Assembly: GCA_022925895.1 (NCBI GenBank)
Contig: JAKSYS010000618.1
Span: forward strand, 1 to 37,417
Length of the DNA: 37,417 nt
Direction of reading: 5' to 3'
Source: Fragilaria crotonensis
Taxonomy: Eukaryota; Bacillariophyta; Fragilariophyceae; Fragilariales; Fragilariaceae
The notes under the pieces: generated by a model
Told to the model about the DNA's origin: nothing
Database searches by the model: none
Seen by the model: the letters and a program-made list of their open reading frames with translations, nothing else
Program-made: the position numbers and the translations under genes
In this document: in pieces, positions 20,610 to 29,584 of the stretch
How the letters are laid out: every line of letters starts with the position of its first letter
Position numbering within the stretch: the stretch's first letter is position 1

Positions 20610-22200
20610 TGTCCAGAGACGTGCACCAGTGGATGGAATGGCATGGTCGCATAACGGCAACGGACAATCTTGACTTATTTACGGAACTTGAACTGCTTAA
20701 GTCGGAATCCATCATATTGCCTGCAACACCGGTTATCCCCATATTGACGGACGCAGACTTTCCTGACGATGATGTCATCGAGGATATGCCGCCGCCAGTC
20801 TCAAGCCCTACGGAGGAAATTCCTGCTCCCATTTTCACCGATACTACGGATGTCGCCCCTCCTGCGCGGAGGAATTTGACATCATCCTTTGGCGAAGGGG
20901 CAGTAACTCGCTCACGCACACGCCAAGTGACAATGGCTGATGTTGGTCACAGGAGTGACGACAACCTTGACTTGAACTTGGAGGGTATCACGGAATTACT
21001 AATGGCTATGAATGCCTCGCTACAGTCTGATCCACAGCTTGGAGTGCCTAAGAATTTCAAAGAGCTTTTGAAGCTCAAAGATAAAGACTGGCTTAAGTCT
21101 ATGCATAACGAACTGGAGAACTTCTTATCAAGAGATGCTTGGGAGTTCCTCAAGAGGACATCGTTACCTCCGAATCGTAAGACACTACGTAGCAGATGGA
21201 TCTTCAAGCAGAAGCTCGACGGTACCAAGAAATCCCGCTCAGTCATACGAGGATACGAACAGGAACCGGGAGTGGACTTCAACGAATCGTACTCCCCTTT
21301 GGCCACCAACACTACGATCAGGGTTGCTCTGGCTATGGCGTTGTACTACTACAAAAAGTTCAAGGATTGGGTCACGCTCATGTTGGACGTTGAAGCTGCC
21401 TTCCTAAATGCAAAAGTCGACTCGGATATATACATCGAAATGCCTGAGGGCTTATATGAGTACATGCTTTCAAAAGGCATTGATTTGAGCGACATGATAA
21501 TCAAGCTACGAAGTGCTCAGTATGGATTGGTGCAAAGCCCCAGACTATGGATGGAGACATTTTCCAAGATTCTGAAATCTCTTGGGCTCATCCAATGTAA
21601 ATCTGACCCGTGCCTATTCTGTCTATTCGACAAAGACAAGTCTCTACTGGCACTAGTGGTCGTGTACTGCGATGACTGCATTATAACCGGACGCTTGAAG
21701 TGGGTTAACGAATTAAAGATGGGAATATCTAAACAAGTAAAAATCTCTGATCTCGGAAAATTGAGGCGCCATCTGGGAGTTGACTACGAATTCGGACACG
21801 ACGAACATGGCCAATATATCCAATCTACAATGAAGGATTATCACGAAGCCATGGTGCGAGATTTCGAGAAGGAACAGTACTGTTCGATCAAGACGTTTTC
21901 TACTCCCGGCGCAGCTGTCTCTCCGCCATTGCGTTCCTCACCCGACGACGAAATTATTATGATTGAGGAATTCCGTTCGTTTGTGGGACGGATTATGTTT
22001 GCATGCGGCAAGACCGAGCCTACGCTATCTAACGCCTGCAGAGAATTAACGGTGCATTTGACGGCACCAAACAAGGAACATTGGACAGCTCTGACGCATC
22101 TCATGGGATATATCAAGACAGTAAGTAATCAAGGTATAAAGATGAGAGCCCCGAAGGATACCAGAGTGGTGGCGTTCGTTGACTCTGACTACGCGTCAGA
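20610..22200 (+). pseudogene. Copia reverse transcriptase and start of RNase H
   Basis: The Pol frame resumes after the MITE and is open to 22258. Residues are counted from the ATG at 20609. A variable acidic linker (~20-110) precedes the RVT_2-type RT: WIFKQKLDGTKK (~197-208), GVDFNESYSP (221-230), catalytic D260 in LMLDVEAAFLNA, YGLVQSPRLW (305-314) and the metal-binding YCDD (353-356), where most copia RTs have YVDD. The thumb tract KISDLGKLRRHLGVDYEF follows. RNase H begins with VAFVDSDYASD, supplying its first catalytic aspartate, and then goes out of frame near 22,200. After that the homology continues in the next frame. RT copies the RNA inside particles. The short reading after 22,200 in this frame is not genuine. 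Confidence 0.92.
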
Positions 22201-22964
22201 CAGGTGTCTCCGGGTACTTGGTGACCGTTGGAGGTTGCCTGGTGTCATGGCAGTCTAAGAAACAGACTGGTGTGACATTGTCATCCACCGAAGCGGAATT
22301 CGTCGCAATGAGCATGGCCGCTACAGAGGTAAAATTTATCGTATCGCTCCTTACCGAAATGGGCAATGGCCCCTTGGACAGCAATGGCCCCTCGGGCAGT
22401 GGCTCTCCGCCTTTGCCAAGTATTTTACGGGAAGACAATACCGGTGCGATCTTTATGGCAAATAATACAGCAATCGGTCAACGGACTAAACATGTGGACA
22501 TTCGGTACCGCTTCGTGAACGACATGATTCTATGCAACGATTTATTGGTGGAACACATCAGCAGTGGCGAAAACCCCAGTGACACTATGACAAAGAATCT
22601 TCCATTGAACCTATTCGCAAAACATGCCACCCTCATTTCGGAAGGGCTATTGGGCAATTTCTACGATCCCCAGAACACGGAGGATGTCAAGATCTACTGT
22701 ACTACTGCTCACGATGTGTCCAGTAATACTGTGTCATGTGAACAGTACTCGGACAACAACGGTAGTCCAGTATCTAGTATCTGTTCCGGTGATCGCGACA
22801 GTAGTACTGATGGTTGGACTGTTGTCCAAGCCAAGATCAGAACAAAGAAGGCTAAAGAGTCCAGGAGGACTAAAGAGTCTATTGTTGCTGCTAATGGGAT
22901 TCACAAGTATGTTGTGAATGGGAATGCAAGTGCAATTGCTGGGAATGGAACCCAGCATTATTAG
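22201..22964 (+). pseudogene. Copia RNase H remainder plus a Pol tail encoded in the 3' LTR
   Basis: The frame is shifted relative to the RT frame (open from 22179). It reads GVSGYLVTVGGCLVSWQSKKQ, then STEAEFVAMSMAATEV (RNase H glutamate), REDNTGAIFMANN (second aspartate), TKHVDIRYRFVNDMI and SGENPSDTMTKNLP (last aspartate). These are the standard end of a copia Pol, normally closing soon after. Here the frame continues past 22685 into the 3' LTR for about 92 codons (serine-rich, then a basic KIRTKKAKESRRTKES tract) and stops at 22964. That tail matches no domain I know. The single frameshift near 22,200 separates it from RT and may have arisen after insertion. Confidence 0.88.
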
Positions 22965-23060
22965 AGTAACACTATAAGCACACAATACTGATAAACGAAA
23001 TTCACTACGGTAGTAACGTCGTACTGAATAATATTATACGGTATCAAGGAATATTTAACA
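22685..23060 (+). repeat. 3' LTR of the copia element
   Basis: The 376-bp repeat runs TG...CA and is preceded by a short purine tract (GGAGGA, a weak polypurine-tract candidate). About 280 bp of it is the in-frame end of Pol. The 96 bp after the stop are AT-rich (TAATATTATACGG could serve as a TATA-like or processing element, but this is uncertain). Confidence 0.93.
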
Positions 23061-23066
23061 GAGGTA
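23061..23066. repeat. Target-site duplication of the copia element, right
   Basis: GAGGTA after the 3' LTR, identical to 12440-12445. Confidence 0.85.
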
Positions 23067-23700
23067 ATGGCCGGCTTTTTGCTGCAGGGTTCTAGGCAGG
23101 AATGGATGATGGCAACACACAATGTGAACAGGAGCATCATAGTTACAACAATGCATTGGAAAGCAAAGAAACACATCCCAATGAGGCAGCATGGCGGGAA
23201 ACCCTCATCATATGCTGGGACTTGGGTGCAAGCATTTCAATCACACCTGGCCCCTTCTCTCTGACTTCCATGGCCTGGTCACCTCACCTGCTGGAAAAAC
23301 ACTCCGGTCAAGGCATTGCCATAGGCCAATGCAAAGTCACTTGGGCTTTTCATCATCAGCTTGGCAATTAGAGACTTCATAAGGCCGTTGCGTAGTATCA
23401 AGTTCAAAAAATTGATGTTTGACTGTTGTCGATGACAAGTTTGCTCCAAGCGTCTTAGCTACCTCAACAAACAATAACTATCAAACTCAAACATTGCACA
23501 CTTAGTGGCGTCGCTTACAAGAACACCAATTAAGACCCTGTCACAACATGGGTGACCCCGAAAAGGAAGCAACCTTCCAACGTCCGAAGACCATTGATTG
23601 TTGGAACATGCTAATTTCAAAAGGTTCAGTTCCTTTGGCATCCAGGTGTTGTTAGCACACGAGAGAAGCAAGTAGTATCCAATTGCAAACCGCATGACCA
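23067..23700 (+). pseudogene. Relic of a retroelement aspartic protease
   Basis: Reading the plus strand from about 23,100 gives ETLIICWDLGASISITPGPF, then HSGQGIAIGQCKVTWAF and, across a frameshift, a DVxLLS tract near 23,410. This resembles the protease of diatom-type retroelements (FDTGASxSITP..., GxGxVxW, YVPxAxVRLLSPQ). The catalytic DTG appears as DLG, so it would be inactive. The tract begins just right of the young copia element, and sequence just left of it (to 12,439) may be the rest of the same relic. No further Pol domains are readable. It is short and decayed, hence moderate confidence. Confidence 0.45.
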
Positions 23701-24120
23701 CTTACCTCATTCCCGGAATGCGCCGCATACAGTACTGCAAACCGCACAGATGCCCATTTCCGGAAGTTTTCCTTTGTCTGTTATTAGAGACAGAGCTCCC
23801 TCTGTTAATACAAACTATTGTTTCTCTTTCCGTTGACCTGGAATGCACTCTTGTGATGCATTTGATGTTCAAATTTATTCGTGACAGCATTGTACACAAA
23901 AACTCCTAATACAGTGCCAAACAATGGTGATACTATTATCTTGCTCCAAGCGACACAAGTGTCTGTCATTGGCAAGACACCCCCCGCCTTCGACGCACAG
24001 GTTCTCCGACTACGCGAGGTATGTAGTGTCCTAAACATGTGGCGGTGCGGCGCCCTTACTATGCTGCCGCACTCGCCTACCGTTCTTGGATAGTGGCCAC
24101 CGTTACTCGTGTTCTGGTGG
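23701..24120. other. No gene recognised
   Basis: Short open stretches on both strands, none recognisable. GC content appears to rise towards the recombinase relic that starts at about 24.1 kb. Confidence 0.4.
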
Positions 24121-24887
24121 TCACTTTTCCTCGGCCATTGTGCTCAGAGGAGCTGGGCAGGGTGGGCCACAATGTTCGGTGGTGGAAAGGGGTGGGGAGT
24201 TAAGGCGGAAGTTGCCGCCGCACAGCATGGTGGTGGCAACGCCGGCCATAACTGGCTGGGCCTGGACATGTAGTAGGTAGCAGTTCATTTTGTCAGCCCG
24301 CCAGCGCCCGATGAGGCAAATGCGATCCAAGTAAATACCGCCACACAACATGGCCATGGCACCGGCGGGCTGAGATGTCAGTTGCATTAAAGTCGGTGAG
24401 ATGGGGGGAGAAGACCGACGGTCTGGCGGAGGATGATGGTTATGTCGGACAGCAGGACGTATGATTGCCAAGGAGCGTGGTGGTGTGGCCAGTACGCGTT
24501 GAGGGCCGTCGGAGGGGATGCGCCCACTTGATGGAGGTGAAGAAGGCGTTGTGTAAGCGCCTGAACGGGGCAGAGGGAAGGATGGCCACTGCAGCCGTGG
24601 CCCAGGGTCTCTCCGCGAATGCCGTTCTTTTGCTACGTGAACGTCAAAGTGACAAATGGCAGCAAGGAGTTCTGCGGGCGTGCAGAGCAGGGGAATGAGG
24701 GGTCGTTGGCCAATCCAGACGCCAACGTCCTGGAGACGGAACAAGTCGTCGGCAGTGGTACGGGGGATACCACAGTACTTGCCTGGCCGGAGCAAGAAGG
24801 AAAGGCGAGCAGCATGCAATCCCCAGCAGCGGAGACGAGGGAGGCAGGAGTCAGGGCGAGAGTCACGTTCAGTGCCTGTCGCACCAC
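24121..24887 (-). pseudogene. Tyrosine recombinase catalytic domain, decayed
   Basis: In alternating frames: VRQALNVTLALTPASLVSAAG, ARLSFLLRPGKYCG (box I arginine), FRLQDVGVWIGQRPL, TPAELLAA, FVTLTFT, an off-frame GHPSLCPVQALT tract, then AGAMAMLCGGIYLDRICLIGRW, where GRW carries the conserved His/Trp, and CYLLHVQAQPVMAG with the candidate nucleophile tyrosine. The HxxR-type box expected as SLRAGGA reads SQPAGA, so its arginine is gone. The enzyme would integrate circular cDNA by strand exchange through a 3'-phosphotyrosine. At least two frameshifts and the lost arginine show inactivity. Family recognition is by remembered motif style. Confidence 0.6.
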
Positions 24888-24899
24888 GGAGAGGGGCTT

Positions 24900-25390
24900 T
24901 TATCTAACCCGCGTCGGGGGTGGATTGGCGCGCTTCCAGGCTTGGAGGAGTGCGAAGATGCAAAAATCGAGGTCGCCGAAGGAGTTCAGGCAAGGGTCCG
25001 CGGCCCCCTTCCAGGCGAACGCCTGCGCCAAGTGACGGAGGGTGTCCTCCACCGTGCGAGAGCGGACGGGTCGGTGATGAGGGTCTATGACAGGGTCCCC
25101 CAGAATGTCAGGGAGGTCGGAGCGGACGCCCGTCGAGACACAGAAACGCTCCCAACGGCCCCAGGTGGAGGCTGCAGAGTTGCACTGATGTGCAAACTGG
25201 TGGTGTGCGTAGAGCGCTGTCGTTACAGCACTCCAGTCAGCGCGGAGAGTATCTCGGGCGGTGCGAGGGTCAGAGAAGTCCAAGTTGTGACCTGCTGGGG
25301 GTACAAAGAGTTGATGTGTGTGAGAGGAGTTCCGTGTCCAACAAATCCCAGCGCCGGCTGGCGTCGTTGGCCATAACGTTGGCTGGGCCC
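24900..25390 (-). pseudogene. Tyrosine recombinase N-terminal (core-binding) domain
   Basis: The open frame covers FVPPAGHNLDFSDP, then NSAASTWGRWERFC (the TxxxYxxxWxxFC-like helix of recombinase N-terminal domains), DPHHRPVRSRTVEDTLRHLAQAF, a DPCLNSFGDLDF tract and LLQAWKRANPPPTRV, after which it stops at 24900. This block is very like the core-binding domain of multi-copy diatom recombinases. It would clamp the DNA half-site. The frame continues upstream to 25526, but the N-terminal part there is out of frame with the RNase H that should precede it. Confidence 0.55.
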
Positions 25391-25800
25391 GTGATATCAT
25401 CGAATTGCGGGACATAGCAAAAGAAGTGCTGATGCAAGGAACTGTGGCGTAGTAGGAGATATGCGCGGGTGGTGCTAGCGGTGAAAGACCCTTCAGAGGC
25501 CCAAGCAAGGGATGCTCGGTTGTCACCTGCCAGCCAGCAGACTGGGCGCTCAGTAGTGTCCGTGACTTGGGTGAGCGCGTAGGTGTGGGCTAGCGTCGCG
25601 GAGAGTTCCAGATCACCAGAAATGGAAATGGCACCCGCCTTCTTGTTGTCGCCGGTCACCACGTTACGTTGGATAACGGGTTGGAAGGCGGCTTGCCAGA
25701 CAAGAGAAGGGCGCCCCGGTAGAAACCATAAGCCCCCCCCCATGAATCGGCGACATGCGTCGCATGCCCCATAAGCGTTGGGGTCGCCCAGATGGACCAG
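25300..25800 (-). pseudogene. RNase H-like domain of the YR retroelement
   Basis: Within an open frame spanning 25270-26013, the genuine part reads GACDACRRFMGGGLWFLPG (first aspartate), LVWQAAFQPVIQ, SISGDLELSATLAHTYALTQV (glutamate helix), CWLAGDNRASLAWAS (second aspartate), STTRAYLLLRHSSLHQ and PANVMANDASRRWDL (last acidic residue). The order and spacing fit the RNase H domain that follows RT in DIRS-type elements. The first 70-80 codons of the frame (to its right) are shadow sequence, because the RT homology lies in another frame there. Confidence 0.6.
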
Positions 25801-26290
25801 CTCGCGGAAGCGCTTGGGCCGGTGGCAGAGTCGGCAATGGCGCAGAAGTCTTGGAGGCTGCCCAATGTGCGCCGAGTGAGGTGCACGCGAGATCGTTCGC
25901 TTAGGTGCAGCGCGTTTTGCAATGTCGAGAACAGGCCCCGTGATGTTCGGAGGGCGGCGGCCATAGAATGCAGTTTGCCAAGAAGCTGATGCCACTCGGT
26001 TAGGGGCACGCATTGGAGCGTATGTGGGTAGACGTCAAGAAGCATGTAGAGCCTATCGAGGCAATCATGGGAAGGGAGCCGGAGCGTTTCCGTTGTCGTG
26101 TCGAGTTCCCAGCCCAGTACGGCCTTTTGCGTGGACCAGCACGCGTCGCCTTGAAGCAGTTTCTTCACCGAGACGTGCTCCTTTCGGCTGGGTCGGTCGG
26201 CGGATGCAACCGGACGGAGCACCGAGTCGATGGCATGCCACGTGCAGTGTTGGTGACGTAGGTACCCTGAAGCGACGTCGTCCCGCTAGT
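25800..26290 (-). pseudogene. C-terminal RT region (thumb and connection) of the YR retroelement
   Basis: The minus strand reads HAIDSVLRPVASADRPSRKE, then SVKKLLQGDACWSTQKAVLGW, ELDTTTETLRLPSHDCLDRL, WHQLLGKLHSMAAALRTSRGLFSTLQNAL and LGSLQDFCAIAD. The LGWxLDTxxxTLxLPxHxxxRL and LLGxLxSMAxALPxxRGLFSxLQ tracts are typical of the segment between the RT palm and RNase H in this class. The palm with its catalytic YxDD is not readable to the right; the frame is broken above 26,290. It switches frame to RNase H at about 25,800-25,850. Confidence 0.6.
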
Positions 26291-26299
26291 GGTGCGGCA

Positions 26300-27760
26300 T
26301 TTCGCCGTAGTTGCCGTGAGTCCCGATGCAGTAGAGGCCGTCGATGCGCATGTCGAGCGCGTGGAGACGGAGGCTGCGCCTATCGGAGTTGGCCCTCCTG
26401 TCAGGGACAGCTCCACGGTCACCGAAATTGGAAGTGGTACTCGCCACGAGACCGATGTATGGAAGGAACCTCTTTGTAGGTCTCGGAGCCTCCAGCTCGC
26501 GGAAGTCCGGCACTTCCGGTGTCACTACGGCGCCGACGCCTCCGCCCCACTGCATTGCCTTTGCTTAGGTACTCATACACTGTGACCTGCATGTGCCTAG
26601 GGTACACCTCTGCCCACGGTGTTCCCACGAGGGCTTGGTGTTGCCCGCCCAGATAATGGGGAAGCCGTTCATGGAAGGCACTGGCTTGGAGCCACAGGCA
26701 TCAAACAAAGGGATTGGGTGCGCCCGGACCTTAAAACAATGTGCGCGCCAGCACTGCAAACCGTTGCAATTGATGCAAGTCCCAAGGCATCCACAACTTC
26801 TCCGTCTCCTGGATGTTGCAGATATCTGACAAGGATGCATGGCTGCCCCCTGATCCAGCTGGTTAGCCACCATGGCATGGTCCAGTGCACAGTAGTGGTC
26901 ATTCGCTCCTGTATAAGCCACTGCAAATTCTTGGCAGCCAGTTGTGAGGATGATGATGGGTCCATTACTGGCAAAGTTCAGGCGTAAGATTGTTTGCTTA
27001 AGCCCAGTGGTAAGCACCGGACAGAAAAGATCTGGTGTGAGGCCCCGCCTGACACAAACCTTAGTAAGCTCTTGCTGTATGATGGATTGCTGTTCACCTT
27101 TAGCTCCGTTGGCAAGTCGTACCTAGAGGGGTGCAACTTCTTCCACTGTTGCAACCTGGCAATAGCAAAGGAGGAGCACGGGATATGTCTTGCGGTAAGA
27201 CTCCGCCACGCCTCGTCCTTTGCGGGTGCCTTCTTGCCCGGAACCACCAACATTATCCACTAGTAGCATTTGCGTTAAGGCCGCCATTTGGTCCGCATTC
27301 GACTGCGTGGCTCTCCCTCCCTGACGACCCGGGAGATCCGCTGCCACCTTGGCTGCAACCTGCAACATCGTCGCTCACTGCTTCGGGCAACACAATCAGT
27401 GGGAAACGCTGCGCCACTGCTGATAGGGCTGGCTGCCAATTCACCTGTTCCCCCTTGGGCAGTGCACGTAACTCTCAGCCACGCCGGCACGGTCTCGAGA
27501 GCGCCAGCATCGGCCTCCAGTACGACGCCTTAGACTTCCTCGTACGCTTCCATGGGGACCACACCGTCGCGGTGCACTATCATAGACTCGCCGCGTATTG
27601 GACGGGAATCACTTGCGTGATTCGAGGGCGTACGAGCTCCGTCCCCGGGGGGCATCTACTGCATACGGGCCGAGCGTTGTGCCCGGCGGTGCTCCTGCCA
27701 CTTGATCTGGCATTGTGGCTACCGTTGGCACCCGCACGCCTGCAGCTCCGATGAGCGAGA
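26300..27760 (-). other. Possible RT N-terminus and Gag-like region of the YR relic
   Basis: Several overlapping minus-strand open stretches occur (27017-26565, 26974-26669, 27444-27253, 27368-27123). One reads ADQMAALTQMLLVDN, helix-rich and compatible with a Gag coiled region. Another has a cysteine-rich CGCLGTCINCNGLQCWRAHC tract that may be an off-frame reading. Nothing is diagnostic. A 207-codon plus-strand open stretch (27131-27754) over the same GC-rich DNA lacks motifs and I regard it as a shadow. Confidence 0.25.
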
Positions 27761-28750
27761 AGTGTCCGTTGTCGATCTCAACCACCGGGATTTGCGCCGC
27801 TCGGACATCACCCAGGAGTCCCGTGCTGACGTCCGCTGCCCCTCCTCTTCTCTGGGGAGTTCAAAGTATTGCATCCTCATTCGATGCAATATGCACACTT
27901 CCACACGAGTATCCTTACTACTTGCGAGGCAAAGGATCCCATGGGCCGCCGGTCACAAGCGCCAATGTCTGTTCCTTAAGGCTCGCATGTGTCGCCGGTT
28001 GTTCGCCACCCCCTGCTACCTCAATGAACCGGTAGCTTGCCACCACTCAACCCAACTCCTTGGGGTCCCCAGCCTCGTAGACAATGGGATCAAAGGAATG
28101 ACAATAGTTCGCTGCAATTCAAGGCGTCGATGGAGCGGAGTGAATGTCCGTCCGTCCATTCGTCGCTTCGTCTTCACACCCGTCTACAGTGTTTTTCAAA
28201 AACAGGGCTAACATGTGGGCATGATGTAAACTGTTAACTGTAAACCCTAAAACCTTCCTCAACTACTGGAGCACTCGAGTACTCTACCGGATACTGCCAC
28301 AGTTACACGGCATATGACACGTACTAGAACAACCCAACAGCGCATGACTGCCTTTTTCCCAGGACCGCCCGACAACCACAAAACACAACTCCCTGGAAAT
28401 CCTCCGCGCATCTGAAATTAGGATAGTGCTGAGGTTGGGTACCTCGTGTAATCTTGCCGAAAGTTTGTGCTGTAGACGTAAACCTATATGATTTGTTTTG
28501 TTCTCTCACTGTGCAGCAAGCTGTACCTGGTCTACCTGGTACAAGTACTGGAGAACTGGAGTACGGAGTACTACATGTACCCACGTACGAACTACTTTCG
28601 GTACCGTACAACCTACCGTATTCGACTTACATTACTTCGTACTTCGTACTCGTAGGACAGATTTCTACGCCTATTATAGAATCCGTCTGACTCATCATCG
28701 AGATAAATATGAACATAAAATGTTTCGAAGTGAGGGATTCCACAAGAATG
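27761..28750. other. No gene recognised
   Basis: Intergenic-looking sequence. Between 28,540 and 28,660 there are many short GTAC/TACGTA-like words (for example CTTCGTACTTCGTACTCG), a local simple-sequence bias. No RNA gene or terminal repeat seen. Confidence 0.4.
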
Positions 28751-28758
28751 CAGTGAAA

Positions 28759-28778
28759 TGACGTCAATTATGACGTCA
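28759..28778. promoter_or_regulatory. Pair of TGACGTCA (CRE-type) palindromes
   Basis: TGACGTCA at 28759-28766 and again at 28771-28778, 12 bp start to start, slightly over one helical turn. This is the full palindrome bound by bZIP factors. In diatoms the half-sites TGACGT/ACGTCA act in CO2- and cAMP-responsive promoters. No intact gene follows closely; the next reading frame begins about 800 bp to the right, so function is uncertain. Confidence 0.4.
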
Positions 28779-29245
28779 CTGTACTGAGGCCTGCTTGTAC
28801 TTCCTACGGTGATACAGTACTCCAGTACGACAGTAACATGCGATTAGAATGCAAGGAAATGACCTCAAGCCGTACTACCAATCAGGGATCCGATTAACTG
28901 TCACCTATTTTTCGTCATCGTGACATCATAGGAATCTTGCTCATCCGTCGAAAACAAAAATCAAAAAATTTGTATGTGTAACATTCAAACCGGCATTGCG
29001 CGCCAGCCAAATCGGCATTGTTCCCCATCCAACTCAATACATGTATCACGATGTGTATATCTGTATATCGATACATCTATTTCGTGAGATTTTGCATTGC
29101 TGATCTGACATTCATTTCATTTCATTTTTGCCTGAAACACTACGATACCTCATTGTTATTGCTTCTGCTGTTGATCATCCTTTGTCGTGACCCACCAAAC
29201 AAGCACCCTCCTCGTCGTTTCTGTACAAGCAATTGAAGGATCTGC
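28779..29245. other. No gene recognised, upstream of the broken oxygenase-like gene
   Basis: AT-rich sequence with an ATTTCATTTCATTTC-like run near 29,110-29,125. It could be the old promoter of the pseudogene to the right. Confidence 0.35.
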
Positions 29246-29556
29246 CGCCTGTAGCACCCTTGGACGTGACAGCTTGCTTTCCCGATCGATCACGCTCTGC
29301 CATAACTGTGGAGTGGGTCGTCAAGGATTGCTTGTTTTTTCGTACGAACCGGCGGCACCCTTGGACGTGACAGCTTGCTTTCCCGATTGATCACGCTCTG
29401 CCATAACTGTGGAGTGGGTCGTCAGGGATTGCTTGTTTTTTCGTACGAACCGGCAGCACCCTTGGACGTGACAGCTTGCTTTCCCGATCGATCACGCTCT
29501 GCCACAACTGCGGAGTGGGTTGCCAGGGATTGTTCGTTTTTCCGCCCGAACTGGTA
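29246..29556. repeat. Minisatellite, three 101-bp units
   Basis: Units start near GCACCCTTGGACGTGACAGC at 29254, 29355 and 29456, giving a period of 101 bp. The first two are almost identical (for example CGATCGATCACG versus CGATTGATCACG) and the third is more diverged near its right end. The period is not a multiple of three and the array lies just upstream of a candidate start codon at 29585, so it is probably promoter or 5' untranslated sequence. Confidence 0.9.
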
Positions 29557-29584
29557 GCAGCCTCGTGCAGCCTCATCTTTTGTG

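Larger units (their letters stand above)
12446..23060 (+). mobile_element. Young complete Ty1/copia LTR retrotransposon with two nested insertions
   Basis: The element spans two near-identical TG...CA LTRs inside a GAGGTA duplication. Removing the Harbinger insertion (4,799 bp plus TTA) and the MITE (438 bp plus TCA) leaves about 5.37 kb, a normal copia length. The coding order is Gag, zinc knuckles, protease, integrase, RT, RNase H. Integrase precedes RT, which defines Ty1/copia. Gag and Pol lie in one frame: the frame before the Harbinger insertion is restored after it, and the MITE plus its duplication is 441 bp, a multiple of three. A frameshift near 22,200 interrupts RNase H. The LTR similarity means that the element and both nested insertions are recent. 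Style suggests a diatom CoDi-type lineage. Confidence 0.93.
24121..27760 (-). mobile_element. Relic of a tyrosine-recombinase (DIRS-like) retroelement
   Basis: On the minus strand, from right to left, I read a possible Gag-like region, the end of an RT, an RNase H and a tyrosine recombinase. RT, RNase H and recombinase together define YR retroelements such as DIRS, PAT and Ngaro; Cryptons lack RT. The region looks clearly more GC-rich than its surroundings. Each domain is in a different frame from the next, so the copy is dead. I did not find the split or inverted terminal repeats of DIRS elements, and the right limit is a guess. Confidence 0.6.

Noticed and set aside
22179-22258. Programmed frameshift in copia Pol
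   Set aside because: It falls within RNase H, not at a Gag-Pol boundary, and Gag and Pol are otherwise in one frame.
27131-27754. 207-codon plus-strand open frame in GC-rich DNA
   Set aside because: No motif; proline/leucine-rich composition typical of antisense reading of GC-rich coding DNA; overlaps the minus-strand YR element.
28235-28260. Telomere-like CCCTAAAACC
   Set aside because: A single motif with no tandem repetition.
29246-29556. CRISPR-like array
   Set aside because: Units are near-identical over the whole 101 bp without distinct spacers, so it is a minisatellite in a eukaryotic setting.
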